Notes: generated by a model from the letters alone, not told the origin. A stretch of 64,000 nucleotides of DNA from Chlorokybus atmophyticus (GCA_009103225.1 RHPI01002503.1:628624-692623); one strand, 5' to 3'. Counted from the stretch's first letter, positions 11,703-24,311 are shown. A program made the numbers and translations.

Positions 11703-12009
11703 GTATGGGCCCCTCTTGTGCTAATTCTGCTGTGCCTTCTCGCATAGATGCACTTGCTTGTTGCTGATGCGTTTAGCACCAGATGTAGCAATATTTGTCA
11801 CTTAAACACAAGCCAGACTGGGTGCCTCACCTAAGGCACATTGACATGCTGGCGTGCACACCAGCACCTTTAACAAGGATGACAAAGCAGTTTGAGCCAA
11901 AACAGCACCAGATGCACAATGGCATTAGCTTACTCGAGTAGGCATAGAAACTTGTAATAATTTGCACTTGTAACCAAGTCTTCACAATGTTGGGTCTAGG
12001 AGAGTCGAG
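11703..12009. other. No gene seen
   Basis: Short spacer between the HTH remnant and the first gypsy LTR. I see no coding signal or repeat. Confidence 0.4.
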
Positions 12010-13254
12010 GGTCACATTGTCTCGTGCCGCTGGAGGAAAGACATGCTTGCTGAACATGCTACTGCGGCATGATGTAGCATGTTTGGTAGTGTTAGCAAAG
12101 GCAAAAAGATAACCCAGCTCTTGTAACAGCAGGTGCTTTTTGAAGCACGTCCGCTGATGTGGAGTGGTGCGGACATGTGGAGCGAATTTCCTCCTTAGTA
12201 CATGCTGTGCTACAAGACGCACAGTCAACAAGCTACTATTATGGGTAGTGCTGTTTACACAGTGATTTACATGAGTGGAAAATGTGTCACAATGTTAAGT
12301 GAGGTAAATGAGCAAGCAACACGTGGATGCTATGCTCTGACTAATGCCAACAAGCACACCGCAACCAAGCGCACCAAGCTCACAGCAATGACAAGCACAG
12401 TGCACACGAGCATGCACAGACTCTCACACGGTGAGGGGATTCTTAGTAACCGGGACGGCGTTTAATAATTTAATATGTTTTTAAAAGCTTCTAGCTTTCT
12501 TTCTCACATTGTCACCAACTGATCCGATGAACCCCGCTACTACTTACACAAGTCAAATCATGACTGTTCGAAACACAAGCTAACGGTCATATCCGGGCTA
12601 TTCCCACACGAAACTCCCCTTGATATTGAACATAACATGTATGTTGAGATGGACGATGACAAGCATACACATGCACAAGAGCACGCCACAACACCAGCGT
12701 CAGGAGACCATACAAGACCATCTATTGCCATCATGTCCACGGGTTTTATACCCGCCAGCTACACATGCTTCTACTCTAAAAGCTATTGCATCTAGCACAT
12801 TAAACCATAACTTGCGCTCAAAGTTGCTCCACGTAGCTAGCTTCAAGAGCTCTCCAACAAGCTATAGCACACGCCAAATAGTCAAGTAACCACTGAGATA
12901 CAATCATTCTACTACAGCGCCTGGAAGTCTCTGAACTCCGGACTCGCCGACGCGCTTGGAACCTTCTTGCGCCTGGACCTCTAGACTTGAGTTGCCTGGG
13001 ACCTTCCAGCGGCTATTCCTATGCAAAGGGCAAGCTGACTGGCTGACCTAGATGTAGAATATTCTCAACAGTGTAACTAAAATCACAGCTGAAACAGCTA
13101 CGCGCGGTGCCTATGTAGGCTATGGTTATGAGTTAGTCCAAGGTCATGATTTAGCTACAGGTCAGTGACGCGCGGGGGTTGGTATGCTGATAGTCCGGGC
13201 GAGGGTCTTAATGTAAGCATGCCCGATGCAGGCTGGCATACAAGGGGCATGACA
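12010..13254 (-). repeat. Gypsy LTR, long variant
   Basis: In minus orientation it starts with TGTCATGCC at 13,254 and matches the LTRs at 33,939-34,553 and 44,057-44,666 over most of its length. It is longer because of two blocks absent from those copies: about 430 bases around 12,640-13,070 and about 200 bases at its low-coordinate end (12,010-12,220). The latter block is also found at 13,273-13,506 and 24,312-24,530. The outer end is approximate. Confidence 0.65.
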
Positions 13255-13272
13255 GCTGTGGGGTCTGTGAGG

Positions 13273-13506
13273 AGAGTTGAGGGTCACGCTGTCTCGGACA
13301 GCTGAAGAGAAGGACATGCTTGCTAAACACGCTGCTGCAGCATGATGCAGTATACCTTGTAGTGCTTAGCAAAAGCAACAAGATAACCTAGCTCTTGTAA
13401 CAGCAGGTGCTTCATGGAGCACGTCCGCTGATGAGAGTGGTGAACATGTGGAGCGAATCAGCTTCAATATACATGCTGTGCTGTAGCACAGACAGTTAAC
13501 AAGCCC
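13273..13506 (-). repeat. Second partial gypsy LTR next to the gap
   Basis: This matches the terminal block of the long LTR (12,010-12,235), including the ggcttgtt(a/g)actgt junction. It runs into the run of Ns. It lies only about 20 bases from the start of the neighbouring LTR, so two LTRs sit nearly end to end. Confidence 0.6.
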
Positions 13507-14293
13507 NNNNNNNNNNNNNNNNNNNNNNNNNNNNNNNNNNNNNNNNNNNNNNNNNNNNNNNNNNNNNNNNNNNNNNNNNNNNNNNNNNNNNNNNNNNNNN
13601 NNNNNNNNNNNNNNNNNNNNNNNNNNNNNNNNNNNNNNNNNNNNNNNNNNNNNNNNNNNNNNNNNNNNNNNNNNNNNNNNNNNNNNNNNNNNNNNNNNNN
13701 NNNNNNNNNNNNNNNNNNNNNNNNNNNNNNNNNNNNNNNNNNNNNNNNNNNNNNNNNNNNNNNNNNNNNNNNNNNNNNNNNNNNNNNNNNNNNNNNNNNN
13801 NNNNNNNNNNNNNNNNNNNNNNNNNNNNNNNNNNNNNNNNNNNNNNNNNNNNNNNNNNNNNNNNNNNNNNNNNNNNNNNNNNNNNNNNNNNNNNNNNNNN
13901 NNNNNNNNNNNNNNNNNNNNNNNNNNNNNNNNNNNNNNNNNNNNNNNNNNNNNNNNNNNNNNNNNNNNNNNNNNNNNNNNNNNNNNNNNNNNNNNNNNNN
14001 NNNNNNNNNNNNNNNNNNNNNNNNNNNNNNNNNNNNNNNNNNNNNNNNNNNNNNNNNNNNNNNNNNNNNNNNNNNNNNNNNNNNNNNNNNNNNNNNNNNN
14101 NNNNNNNNNNNNNNNNNNNNNNNNNNNNNNNNNNNNNNNNNNNNNNNNNNNNNNNNNNNNNNNNNNNNNNNNNNNNNNNNNNNNNNNNNNNNNNNNNNNN
14201 NNNNNNNNNNNNNNNNNNNNNNNNNNNNNNNNNNNNNNNNNNNNNNNNNNNNNNNNNNNNNNNNNNNNNNNNNNNNNNNNNNNNNNNNNNNNN
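13507..14293. other. Assembly gap, 787 Ns
   Basis: A run of N. It hides the 3' part of the TRIM element at 14,294-14,755 and the 3' end of gypsy copy A, including any PHD-finger coding sequence. The bases beside it are a gtgtgt...ggggggggg low-complexity tract on the minus strand. Confidence 1.
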
Positions 14294-14755
14294 CCCCCCC
14301 CCACCCACCCACACACACACACTTACAAACCCTGACATCCTCGGCAGCTGGCTTCCATCAGCTATGAAATCATCCCAAGGGTTTGCTAGGGTCGGCCATC
14401 GGCCCCAACGGCAAGGACCGGCTAAATTGGGCCCATACTGGTCAACTCGCGCATAGCGCACCGCTGCCGGCCCTACAGGTCGCATCGCGACAGGCAGGTT
14501 TGCGTCTTGCCGCGCCGACTGAACTGGTCAGTCCGATGCGACTGCCATTAGGCAAGTCGCGACCTATCAATGATGGCACTTATGACCATTTACGATATTA
14601 CTTGATCGAGAAACGACCACCGCGGAATTTGTGTGCGAGGCAGGAATCGAACTCGGGTCTCAAGCTCCGATACCAATGTCACAGCCCACTCGGCCACCAA
14701 AGACTTGGTGCTTTTATAGTCGATTTGTGATTATATGATGTACTGTCCCGTTACA
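14294..14755 (-). mobile_element. TRIM retrotransposon, copy 1 (3' end in gap)
   Basis: The minus-strand 5' LTR is 14,677-14,755 (79 bp, TGTAACGGG...GTGACA). Directly after it comes TTGGTATCGGAGC, close to the TGGTATC-type primer binding site used with initiator Met tRNA. The interior matches the complete copy at 42,123-42,624, including the ccagctgc(c)gaggatgtcag stretch near the polypurine tract; the 3' LTR is lost in the gap. There is no coding capacity, as expected for a TRIM. It is inserted in the 3' end of pol of gypsy copy A, just after the codons for NNMVN. Confidence 0.8.
14677..14755 (-). repeat. TRIM LTR, 79 bp
   Basis: TG...CA ends. Aligns with the direct repeats at 42,123-42,199 and 42,546-42,624. 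Confidence 0.8.
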
Positions 14756-16210
14756 TTTACCATGTTGTTCGTTAACCTCTCGCCGCTATGGACGAGGAGG
14801 TCAAGTACCCGTGTGGGGTACACCTTGAGCACCTTTTGGATTGTGCGGCCAACGGAGGTGTTAAGTGTGTCCTTGGTGGCCTCCATGCGGTAGCCTAAGT
14901 CATCTGCTAAAAACCGGCGTTGGCGCTCCTTGCAGAAGCCACTGCGCACGCGCTCGTAGTGTAGCCTGTCGCGGTGCTGGACGGTGCGCAAGTTGTTGAA
15001 GGCCATAGGGACTGTGCGCTCAAATAATGCTGCGCGCGTAATAATGTCACGGTGCATCCAATCGGGGTCGTCGAGGTTGTGCACCACGCGATCCACCTCC
15101 TGCTGTGCATGGAAAGAAAGCAATGGTAGTTGCCCGAACGGTAGGTACTACGGGCTGTACTCGCGCAGAGCTGCCTACTTTTATAGTCGGTATTTAAGAG
15201 GCATTCATGGGAGGTGGTCACGCCAGGTGTTCTTTACGTACTCCAGCACATACTTGCGGAGTGCCTTCCTAATGGTTTGCGGCGTGCGCTCGGCGAGACC
15301 GTCGGCTTGGGGGTGGTCACGCGGGGTACGATGATCGATGTAGCACCTGTCCAAGAGAGTGTCAAACTCCCCTCTGAACTTAGTGCCTTGGTCGGGGATG
15401 ACCTCTGCGGAGCTGCCGAACCGGCTGAGGACATGATAGAGGAAGGCTTGAGCCACCCCTTTACTGCTCTTGTCGGGTAGCGGCACCAGCTCCACCCACT
15501 TGGAGAAATGCTCGAGCATTACTAGGCTATAACCGTTGCCGCGTGCCGAGGGTGCTAAGTCTCTCAAGATGTCGAGTCCCCATTGATAAAAGAGGCTGGA
15601 AATGCGTGGGTGTAATGTGGCGCTGCGCGTGTTGAAGCTGGCGAGCACCATGTCACATTGTTGAAAGTGACTTACAAACTCCTGCACCTGCTTGTACAAC
15701 CCGTGCCACTTGTATTGTGCCCTCACAAGCTGATTGTGCGCTTGACACGGAAGTGTCCAAGCTCAGTGTGGAGGGCAGTGATGGTGATGCCTTCGCGTGC
15801 GGCCAGTGTCGGCACCTCGTTGTCTTCACCATGGAGGCGACGACACAGCTTGTCATCCGCTCAGCGGTAGTGCTGGGTGCGTTCGTCGATGCAGTCCTTC
15901 TCGCGCACACTTATACTAGAGGGAAGCTGACCACTTTGAAGGAAGGAGAGGGATGGCTTGTCCAGCCATACGTCCTGCCTGGTGTCAATGGGTGCCAGCT
16001 CTGTGTCCTCGACCTCGATGTCACCACCGCAAGTGGTCCCTGCGGGTGTAGTGGTTGCGGAGCCGGTTGGTTCAAAAGCAGGGATCTCTTCAGTTGTTGC
16101 TGAGGCACCGGCGTCGGTCTTACGCCCTGAGCGCAATGCGAGAACAGCAAACATGGCAGCCATTGTCGGAGCTGATGATGCAGAGCCGAGCTCATGCTGA
16201 GCTCCAGTCG
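14756..16210 (-). pseudogene. Copy A integrase
   Basis: Minus strand, broken into at least three frames. The zinc-binding and catalytic core parts lie at 15,205-15,900 (WVELVPLPDKSSKGVAQAF, VIPDQGTKFRGEF, DGLAERTPQTIRKALRKYV) and the C-terminal domain at 14,756-15,123 (ERTVPMAFNNLRTV, VYPTRVLDLL). The second catalytic position reads PDQG where copy B has TDQG; the Asp itself is kept. Trp is present at the site where copy B has a stop (DDPDWMH), which shows the ancestral codon. The frame ends in TRIM sequence. Confidence 0.8.
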
Positions 16211-16229
16211 CATTGTTGGTGCTCAGGTG

Positions 16230-17560
16230 TGGGTTACGACTGAGTCTATTGGCGTTTTTATTGGTGAGGCCAGCAAGTTGTCAATTTCAAAGTCATACTC
16301 CTGCAATAGCAGGGCCCAACGGGCAAGTTTCCATGTTAAATAATGGTTGGTCATCAATTACTTAAGTGGCTGATGACCGGTGATCACCTGAAACTGTCGG
16401 CCGAGGATGAAGGACCGGAAGAAGGAGATAGCCCACACTACTGCGAGACACTCTCCCTCGCAGCTGCTGTAGTTGGCCTCGGCACTGTGGTTGCTCCGGC
16501 TGGCGTACGACACTTGCTGCTCCTTTCTGTTCTCATTGTGCTGCACCAGCACGGCTCCCATCCCAAGCTTGCTCCAGACGGTGTGAAGGATGAAAGGCTT
16601 GGTGTCAGTCAGGGCGTTGAAGGATGGGTGCTGTGGTGAGCCTGCTTTTCAGCTTCTCGAAGGCCTGCTGTTACGGCTCCTTCCATACGAACTCCACTTC
16701 TTTCTTCAATAACTCGTTAAGGGGTCGCGCTATCTTGGTGAAGTCCTTCACGAAACGGCAATAGTACTTGGCAAGGCCCAAGAAGGCGCATTAGAGCAGC
16801 AAGAGCCGCCAGCCTCCATTTTTGCCTGCTATATGTACACACCGTGGGGCACGATTTTGTGCCCCACGTAAGGTACTTTGTGAGTGAAAAATGTACACTT
16901 GTCGGGGTGCACAGTCATCCCCACTCCTGTAAGCCTCTTCAGCACCTCTTCGATGTGCTGTAGGTGCTCTTCGTTGCTGCGGCTGAAGATGAAGACGTCG
17001 TTGATGTAGCACCGCGCGAAGTCCAGCCCCTTCAAGGCTTGTTCATGACGCGCTGGAACTTGGTGGGGGCATTCTTCAGCCCGTACGGCATCACCTTCCA
17101 CTGGTACAACTCTCGGTTGCCCCGGAAGGAGGTCTTGTGTTGTCCTCATCCTTGATGGAGAATTGGTTGTACCCTTGGCGCATGTCGAGGATGCTAAAGA
17201 CTGTGCAGTCTCCTACATTGTTAAAGATGCCCTTTATTGTGGGCATTGGGTACCTGTCTTGTTTGGTCTTGTTGATGAGGGGACGGTACTCGCCGCACAT
17301 GCGCCGTTCTGTCCAGTTGCCTGCCGAATCTTTCCTTGATGGCATAACGGTCGTGGCTGCAAAGTCCGATGTGGACTCCTCAATGAGGCCTGCGTCCAGC
17401 AGCACCTTACATTTCTGTTCCACCAGATCCTCCTCTGACTTAAAGAGCCTGTGTTGCCGTCGGAACACCGGCTCGGTGTCCACCAGCTCGACGTTTATCT
17501 GGTACACTGAACATGTACCCAGCTCCTTTACGTTGAAACTGAATTGGCTCCTCCACATGA
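16230..17560 (-). pseudogene. Copy A reverse transcriptase and RNase H
   Basis: RT fingers/palm (PVFRRQHRLFKSEEDLVEQK, MCGEYRPLINKTKQDRY, FSILDMRQGYNQFSI) at 17,091-17,560, then the active-site loop CYINDVFIFSRS: the YxDD box reads YIND (16,997-17,008), so the first catalytic Asp of the pair is Asn. RNase H (SYASRSNHSAEANYSSCEGE) is at about 16,358-16,560. Frameshifts occur around 17,100, 16,800 and 16,600. RT and RNase H copy element RNA into DNA; this copy cannot. Confidence 0.8.
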
Positions 17561-17819
17561 GGAGGGCCTCCAGCTTCTCTCGGGTGTCCTCCGTGGCAAG
17601 AGGGTCGGTGGCGTGGTCCTATGACGTTGCATTGGCAACCACTGAGATGTCTTCCACTGTTCCTGCTGCTTGCTCCTCCATATGAGCCACCTCGAGGGCT
17701 GTGTGAGCTGCCTTGGTGTCTGCAACGCAATCAGCCCACCCCCCAGCCAGGTGTGCAAGACCCTCGAAGGACACATGGCGGTCCTGCAACGCAAAGCTCA
17801 ACTCTAGCACCAAGACCAT

Positions 17820-18760
17820 GCTGTTTGGGTCCATGGCGCGATTGAGCAGCTGACATTGCTGACTATCGGTCAGCGGGGACCATGTGACACTGTTGAGAAA
17901 GAACCTCATGGCGCGCTCACGCGCATTGGGTTCTTCCAACTTGCCTGTCGTGGTGTCGAACACCATGCCATCGCCTCCATTGCTGAAGGCATAGGACTCT
18001 TGGTAGGACACCAACGTGGGAAGCGCGCGGCGCGGTTGCCCAGGTTGGTTGCATCGGTAGAAATGGCTGTGATCAAGACGTGTAACAGGTTAAGCTCCAA
18101 GGTCGGGGTCGAGGATGTCATCGACCAAAAAGTTGCGGGGCCGTGTACTGCGCGTGTCCTCTGCTGTTATTGGCTCTTTTGTGGTGGCCAAATTTGTCCA
18201 CTTGGCGCGGACGCGATGTGCACGGGAACCATGGCACGCTGCGTTCACCTTGAGCGCATGCCAAAGAACGGAGCACACTTGTTGGTAGGTGGAGGCGACA
18301 TGAGGACGCTGGTCGTCCTTTGAGTGCACATCTCCGATGACGTACCCTAGTGGCCTGAAGATCTGATGCTGTTGGAGGAGGTGGATGACTCTCATCAACT
18401 CTCATAACAGACCTGAGCGAGGGTTGTCAAGGCCTTGGCCTTTTCCCGCCCTGAAGTGTCCTTAGCACTCCAATGCCGAATCAACAAGTTGATGTTACCG
18501 AGGGACAGCAAGTGGTCCTCTTTGATTAGGCGGATGCCTTGAGGCTGCCTTACAATGCCGACGAGGGCAGTTTCTGTGAATAGCGCTCGTTCAGCTGACG
18601 CAAATGGTGCTTAAGGGCTGTTTGAGCGCGCAGGTAAGGGTCGCAATGATCATACTTGGTAACTTTGATACATGTATTGAGGACTGCGGCAAAACCACTG
18701 TCAATGCCTCTCAACAATTTCAACACCGTGATGCCCTGCTGCCGTCGAAAGATATGAACT
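17820..18760 (-). pseudogene. Copy A C5 DNA methyltransferase domain
   Basis: Collinear with the clearer domain of copy B. Motif I region (ITVLKLLRGIDSGFAAVL) is at about 18,690-18,745. The motif VIII region NAACHGSRAHRVRAKWTNLA is readable near 18,190-18,245. The motif IX/X end (NARERAMRFFLNSVT, then QLLNRAMDPNSM) is at about 17,825-17,930. At motif IV a one-base deletion turns the WECQG box into WSAKD, so the catalytic Cys is lost. Several stops are present. Confidence 0.7.
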
Positions 18761-18839
18761 CCACGACTCCGGTGGCTACCATGTGCTGGTCTTGCACCTT
18801 GCCGTGTCCCTTATGGTTATGGAAGCGCGAAGTGATTAG

Positions 18840-19700
18840 TGTCTAGGTCAGCAACGGGTGCGTGTCCACCTGTGCGCGCCAACGGCGGTCGGCCGGGTCT
18901 TGTAATGCCACCTTAACAGTGGCATCCTCCTGCTCCTCAGTGTAAGGAATGGGAGCGGGGTCGTGTGTGCGGCAAGGGGCTGCAGTGAAGGCAGCGACTT
19001 GTGCGGGCGCTGTCATATGTGGCTGATGCAGCTTCCCGTGTGCGCACATGACTGCATGTGGCTGTGGCAGCCACTTTGCATGGGCACGCGTGCGTGACAC
19101 CAACTCGAGAGGCAGGAAGCTCTGTACCTCTCCGTCATCTTCATCCCAATGTGGTTGGAACCACTCCTGCTCTGTCCAGCAGTCAAGGCCCATGCCCACG
19201 ATGAAGTTGAAGTCCTGCCTACGCAAAAAATTGAAGGAGCCAGCTTTGGTGACCACCTATTGCCGAACGATCTCTGTGGTGTGGGTTGGATCCAGCCTTG
19301 TCAGCCGAATGCAGAAGGCCTCTTTGGTGACCCCCATCACCTTGTCACGGCTCCATGTTGCTATGTCCAATACGTATGGGCAGGGCATCGGGTTCGAGCT
19401 GGTGATGACAAGGGATCGCGCGATGAAGCGCCCGATGATGATTAGCTGTGCTCCGTTGTCCAGCATCACCCGCTTGGGTGCCAGGCCGTTGATGGTCACA
19501 TGCTTGCCTTGGTTGGCTACCATGGCAGCGTTGGCGTTGATGCGTAGCCTTGGTGCGGGCTGTTGGCACCGGTGTCTCAGGTCTCTCAACCGAAGGTGCT
19601 GAGCGCATCGCAACCACACTCCTCTGCTTGCTACGTCTTGACGACCCCCTCCTTGTCATTTCCCTCTGCCAAGTTGGCCTTGTCGTGGTGGTTGGTAGAC
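18840..19700 (-). pseudogene. Copy A retropepsin-like protease
   Basis: HVTINGLAPKRVMLDNGAQL and IIIGRFIARSLVITS at 19,257-19,540 match the retropepsin active-site loop. The loop reads LDNGA, so the catalytic Asp (19,458-19,460) is kept but the usual Thr/Ser is Asn. The second half (FNFIVGMGLDCWTEQEWFQP) is in a shifted frame at 18,843-19,256. Upstream is a basic, Arg/Gly-rich linker. The protein would cleave the Gag-Pol polyprotein. Confidence 0.75.
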
Positions 19701-20332
19701 ATGGGGAGGCCTTTGCGCTAGGGGTTCTAGTGCTGGCTGCGGTAGAGGTGATGGCGGATGCCGCCTTTCAGAGGATGAGATCATGCCTGCCGGCGTCCCT
19801 CATGGTTGTGGAGGAAAGCCTGGCAGTCCCGGTGTTTGCGGGCCCGCCTCGCGTTCTGCTTGCTCTGCGGCGTAGGTCCATCGGACAGCATGAGCTGCCT
19901 CCCTGACCAAAGTCCCTTCTCATGTGGCTATGGACTCTGTGTCCACATCGGTCCAATGCTGATATTATGGCATGAGCTGCAGGTATACCGCGCGCAGTAC
20001 CTGATGCTGCATGTCGTGAGTGATGGTGGGGACTCGCAAAATTCCTGCCATGTAGGCATCCCACCTGCCTTGTACCACGCCCACATCGAACACGATCATG
20101 GCGCGCGCCCGCATGGAGCGTGGGAAGTCGGTCTGCTGCGCATGTAGCTCATGAGCGATGGCGATGCGCCGGCGTTGCCATGCTGCTGCTACTCCCGGCA
20201 GCCGCAGTATTGCCTCTTGCACTCCCTTCAGAGTGTCTGACGTAGTGGTGGCAGCTTCATCGTATGCTTGCCGCATCGAGCATACGATCATCGGGCATAC
20301 CATCGACCAGAGGGGGCAGTAGCGGGGCGATT

Positions 20333-20682
<350 letters not shown>

Positions 20683-22250
20683 TCAATTGTTGCGCCAACG
20701 CCCTCGCTTAGTCAGCAACAGTTGCTTGCCCTGGCTGTGCGACTGTGGTTTGCGCTGATAGCACCACGGCAAGAGCAAAGGAGGTGCCGGCGATTTCTGA
20801 CGGTCCCGCGGGTTGCACTGCAGCGGCGCTTGCTGTTTCACTTGTCGGCACGCATCAACTTGCGCAGCTTAATCTTACCGATAACGATTAGCCTTTTCAA
20901 AAGTGAAAAACCGCTCTGCCACTTCATCTAGGTTTGCTCTCAACTTGCAGTCCGCACTGCGCTTACAATTTCATGGTAGTTTTTTTGCGCAATGCAAATG
21001 CAGCAGAGTGGTACCATTCAATTCATTATATATGGTTTTTCTCTCTTTTTAAACAGCAAGGTAGACTGTTGATTTACGCATTTACTATCAAATGCGGAGA
21101 GATCTTTCAATTTTAAACTAAAAAGTAAACGTTATATCGGGTGGCTGCCACTGCCACTGCCACTGCATTCAGGGGATCCAATTTATTTGTGGTAGCATCG
21201 GCCGCACTGCGCCTAGTCTGCATCCATTCAGCAACTTAGTTTGCATACCGCATAATTAAAGGTATCAAAGATCTCCCGTTGCATTGGATGCACCCATTAG
21301 AGTCCACAAACAGAGTTGCACTGCTTTACAGGTGACTCCTCTGTGTGAGTCCACGGAGTGCCATGTCAGCGCTTAACGGCATGTTTGAGGTGGCCACCAA
21401 GAGGTCCTGCACTCGGCGATGCTAAAGTCCCAGCGTCAAGGCCTCAAAGTCAATCTGTTGCGCTGGCATTGGCTGTCGTGATTGGCCGAATGCGTCCTGC
21501 AGTCTCGCGTGAAGCGCGAAGAACAATTGTATTGCCAGCTCCAATACAGCAGGACGCCTTGAAGAGGCAAGCTCTCATTTCAGAAGCAGTGCCAACTAGA
21601 ATCTCATCTTCCAATTGTTGTTGGGTGGGCTCCAGCAGTGTATGGTATTCGGGCGGTGGTAGCGGCATGATGCGATCATCTCGCGCTACATGTGCTTGTG
21701 CGTTGCCCCCTAGTCCGTACGCAACGGTAACGGGTTCAATGTTGTGTAAGACGGACACCCAAGCGCGCTCTGCTTGCAGTCCGCATCGCACTTGTTGAAT
21801 GACATCAGGGTGTGGAGAAGGGGCCGCGCAAACCCCTAATGGTGCGGTGGGAGTGGCAGCAGGGGCTTACAGAGGTGCGGCAACATCAACTGCATTAACA
21901 GTTGTAGCACCTGCAGCAGTCGTGGTGACGGAGGTCGCTGCTATGAGCATTGCAGCAGTTGTGGCTGGTGCAGTGTTCGCAGCTGTAATACGTGTGGTGC
22001 CAACACCACCAGTGGGTTCGCCAGCCATGTCGACAGCAGCCTCAGTGCCGGTCATCTCTGGCGCCGATGTGGTGTTGGGTGTACCTGCACTGGCAGCACA
22101 TGTGGGTGTTGTCAACGGGGTCGTCGACGGGGTCGGCCCCGTAAGGGTTGTGGCCGCCGAGCCAGCCCCACTTGTGGCTTTCGATGATGCCGCTGTTGAC
22201 GATGCGCCAGCCTCTTTGCGCGCGCGTTTTGATTGGTTGAATACGCGAAT

Positions 22251-22282
22251 GGGGGGGGGGGGGGGGGGGGGNGGGGGGGGGG
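22251..22282. other. G homopolymer with one N
   Basis: A run of G with an N at 22,272, located where copy B has ordinary sequence (cgtgggaatgtccc). Probable assembly artefact of the same kind as the C run. Confidence 0.8.
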
Positions 22283-22469
22283 TCTTTTTCGCGTTTCGGT
22301 GCCATCAAGGCTCGTCGGGCAGCGTGGCAGGTTTGGTAGTTTTGCTCGTTATCTTCTTCCAGTTGGGCCACTTGAGCCACTCGGGCCGCGATATGGTTGA
22401 GAGCTGGTGAACTGACTGATGCTTTAACAGCAGCAGCTCCAACACGAGGGCGTCCCTCGGCTCCCTTGC

Positions 22470-24057
22470 GATGTGGAGGGCAGTTCTTCCCTCTGTAGCC
22501 AGTCACCTTTTTACGAGCGCCGGCGCCGTTGTTGTGACCACCAACGTTGTTGTTATTGTAGCCCCCGCTGTTGTTGTTGTTGTTGTTGTTGTTGCTGCTG
22601 CTGCTGCTGCTGCAACAGCCACCAGCATTGTTGCTGTTGTTGTAGCCAATAGAGGGCCGCAGATCGGGGACTTGAGCCAACATATTGCGTCCAAGTGTCC
22701 CGTCTTGTGGCAGTAGTCGCACACAAGGTTGCGGTAATCCTCGGGGCACTCCTTTTGGTAGTGCCCATGTTGACCACACCGATGGCACAGCACTGGAGCA
22801 ACAAGGGCAGCATAAGCTGACCGTTTGTCCTTGTTGCGCGTGACTGGAGCATCTCGACTGCGACCTTGTCGAGGGGGCTCAGCACTCGCGCTTGCCATGG
22901 GACGTGAGGCGCTTCGGTTGGTGTCCAACACTGCCTTCTCATACAGCGCACGCTTGTGAGTGGCTTGTGCAGTCTCGAAAGCTTCCTTAAGGGTGTAGCC
23001 GAGGGGTCTAATGTAGTTTAGTGTTGAATGCGTCGACTTACTAAAGGTGGAGTCCAACTCCACCACGTACACCACTGCAATTACCTCCTCACTGACGGTC
23101 TTGTAATCGGTGTCCTTCAATAGTCCTTCCAGCCGCGAATACAGCCGGAAAGGGTCCTCGTTGGGCTTCCGTCGAAAGCGTCTCAACACCTTTACCTTGT
23201 TGGTGGTCTGGGGCGGGAAGGTACGCCGCAGTGCCACGTACAAGTCCTTGAGAAGAGAGTCCGACATGATAGCACCCATGGTGATGGCTGGTGCGTGCAA
23301 TGCCACCGAACCAAGTTTGAAAAGGCTGCCTCCTGCCGGAGTATGCGAGCCCGGTGTTGGTGGTAACAGTGTTCATGTTTTTAAGGCTGCAGCTTGTTGT
23401 TCAGCTTGCTGAGCCTCAATGATGGCAGCGGTGCGGTTAAGGACTCTGGTCCGTCGGTCAGCCTTCTTGACCTCGACCTCTGCAGGTGTTAGAGAGGCAA
23501 CAACCAGCTCAGCTTTCTTATCCTCTGCCCATTGTATAGATGCGGCTAACGCCCGTCCAGTGATTGGGGTTGGAGGGACCACTGCTGCTGAGGCAGAAGC
23601 TGCTAGGCTATACGTTGGTGCAAGTGCTATGGTGGCCAGCTCGCCAAAGCCATCAACTTCGTGCAGCTCAGCAATGGACTTTGACACATCGTGTGCCTCA
23701 TGATCAAGGTACCGAGCCATGATATGGAATGACACCTCATCTGACCAGTCCTTGTTCTTGCTGCCGCATTTTTGAGTGGAACTTGATGATGAACTCATCA
23801 AGTGGTGTGGTGCCCGCACGTCGGAGGTTGGTTGAGCTGGAAGGCTCCATTTCTTTGTCGTCACTGTTCGAAAGAGGTGGGGAGGCTTGATGGTGAGGAG
23901 TAAAGTGGAAGGAGGTGAAGCCGGAGAAGGGGCGAGAGCTCCTGCTGCTACGGTAACTGCGTCCTTCACTTGCTCATTTGTAGGTGAGGTTGGAGGTTGG
24001 GCTCTAGCTGCTGAGGTCCCCCTCATCTATTGGTGAAAATGGGGTGGGCCTGCTTAT
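22470..24057 (-). pseudogene. Copy A gag
   Basis: The N-terminal part is at 23,373-24,026; the capsid part at 22,503-23,306 (LKDLYVALRRTFPPQ, RRFRRKPNEDPFRLYSRLEG) is in another frame. Two intact CCHC knuckles follow at about 22,679-22,788: CHRCGQHGHYQKEC and CDYCHKTGHLDAIC. Then comes an Asn/Gly-rich tract encoded by a gttgtt trinucleotide repeat, with a frameshift before it. The start codon has become ATA and a TAG follows shortly after. Confidence 0.82.
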
Positions 24058-24160
24058 GCAGCTGATGCGATAGTGAAAGTGTATGAAGGGTAGAGTGTTT
24101 GTGCTCTACAAGGCTATCTCAATGCTGCTAACACTCAACACACTAATGATTATGCGCACC

Positions 24161-24311
24161 GGTCGTCGGCGCTGCCACAGCGCGTGCTGCGGGCGGGGTG
24201 AGGGTGCTTGATACGCCCAAAGCCAGCTATGTAAGGGAGGTGACATGGCGCGCAGCTCACCATGTTGTCCTTCAACCTCTTGCCGTCCTAGCCAAGAAGG
24301 TGTCGGGTCGA
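24161..24311 (-). pseudogene. Fragment of gypsy pol 3' end
   Basis: About 150 bases homologous to 24,720-24,870 of copy B, covering the linker before the PHD finger (AGFGRIKHPHPARSTRCGSA in the minus frame). It lies between the leader of copy A and LTR-type sequence, so it marks a recombination junction. It is a second witness that the PHD-side C-terminus belongs to this family. Confidence 0.65.

Noticed and set aside
13366-14485. Long minus-strand frames across the gap
   Set aside because: They consist almost wholly of unknown residues from the N run.
14640-14700. Possible tRNA gene (A and B boxes present)
   Set aside because: The segment spans a TRIM LTR end and primer binding site, and I cannot fold a full cloverleaf; it is reported as a promoter-like feature instead.
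22560-22615. Trinucleotide gtt/gct repeats as a possible CRISPR or satellite
   Set aside because: Simple microsatellite within gag coding an Asn/Ser/Gly tract; no spacers.
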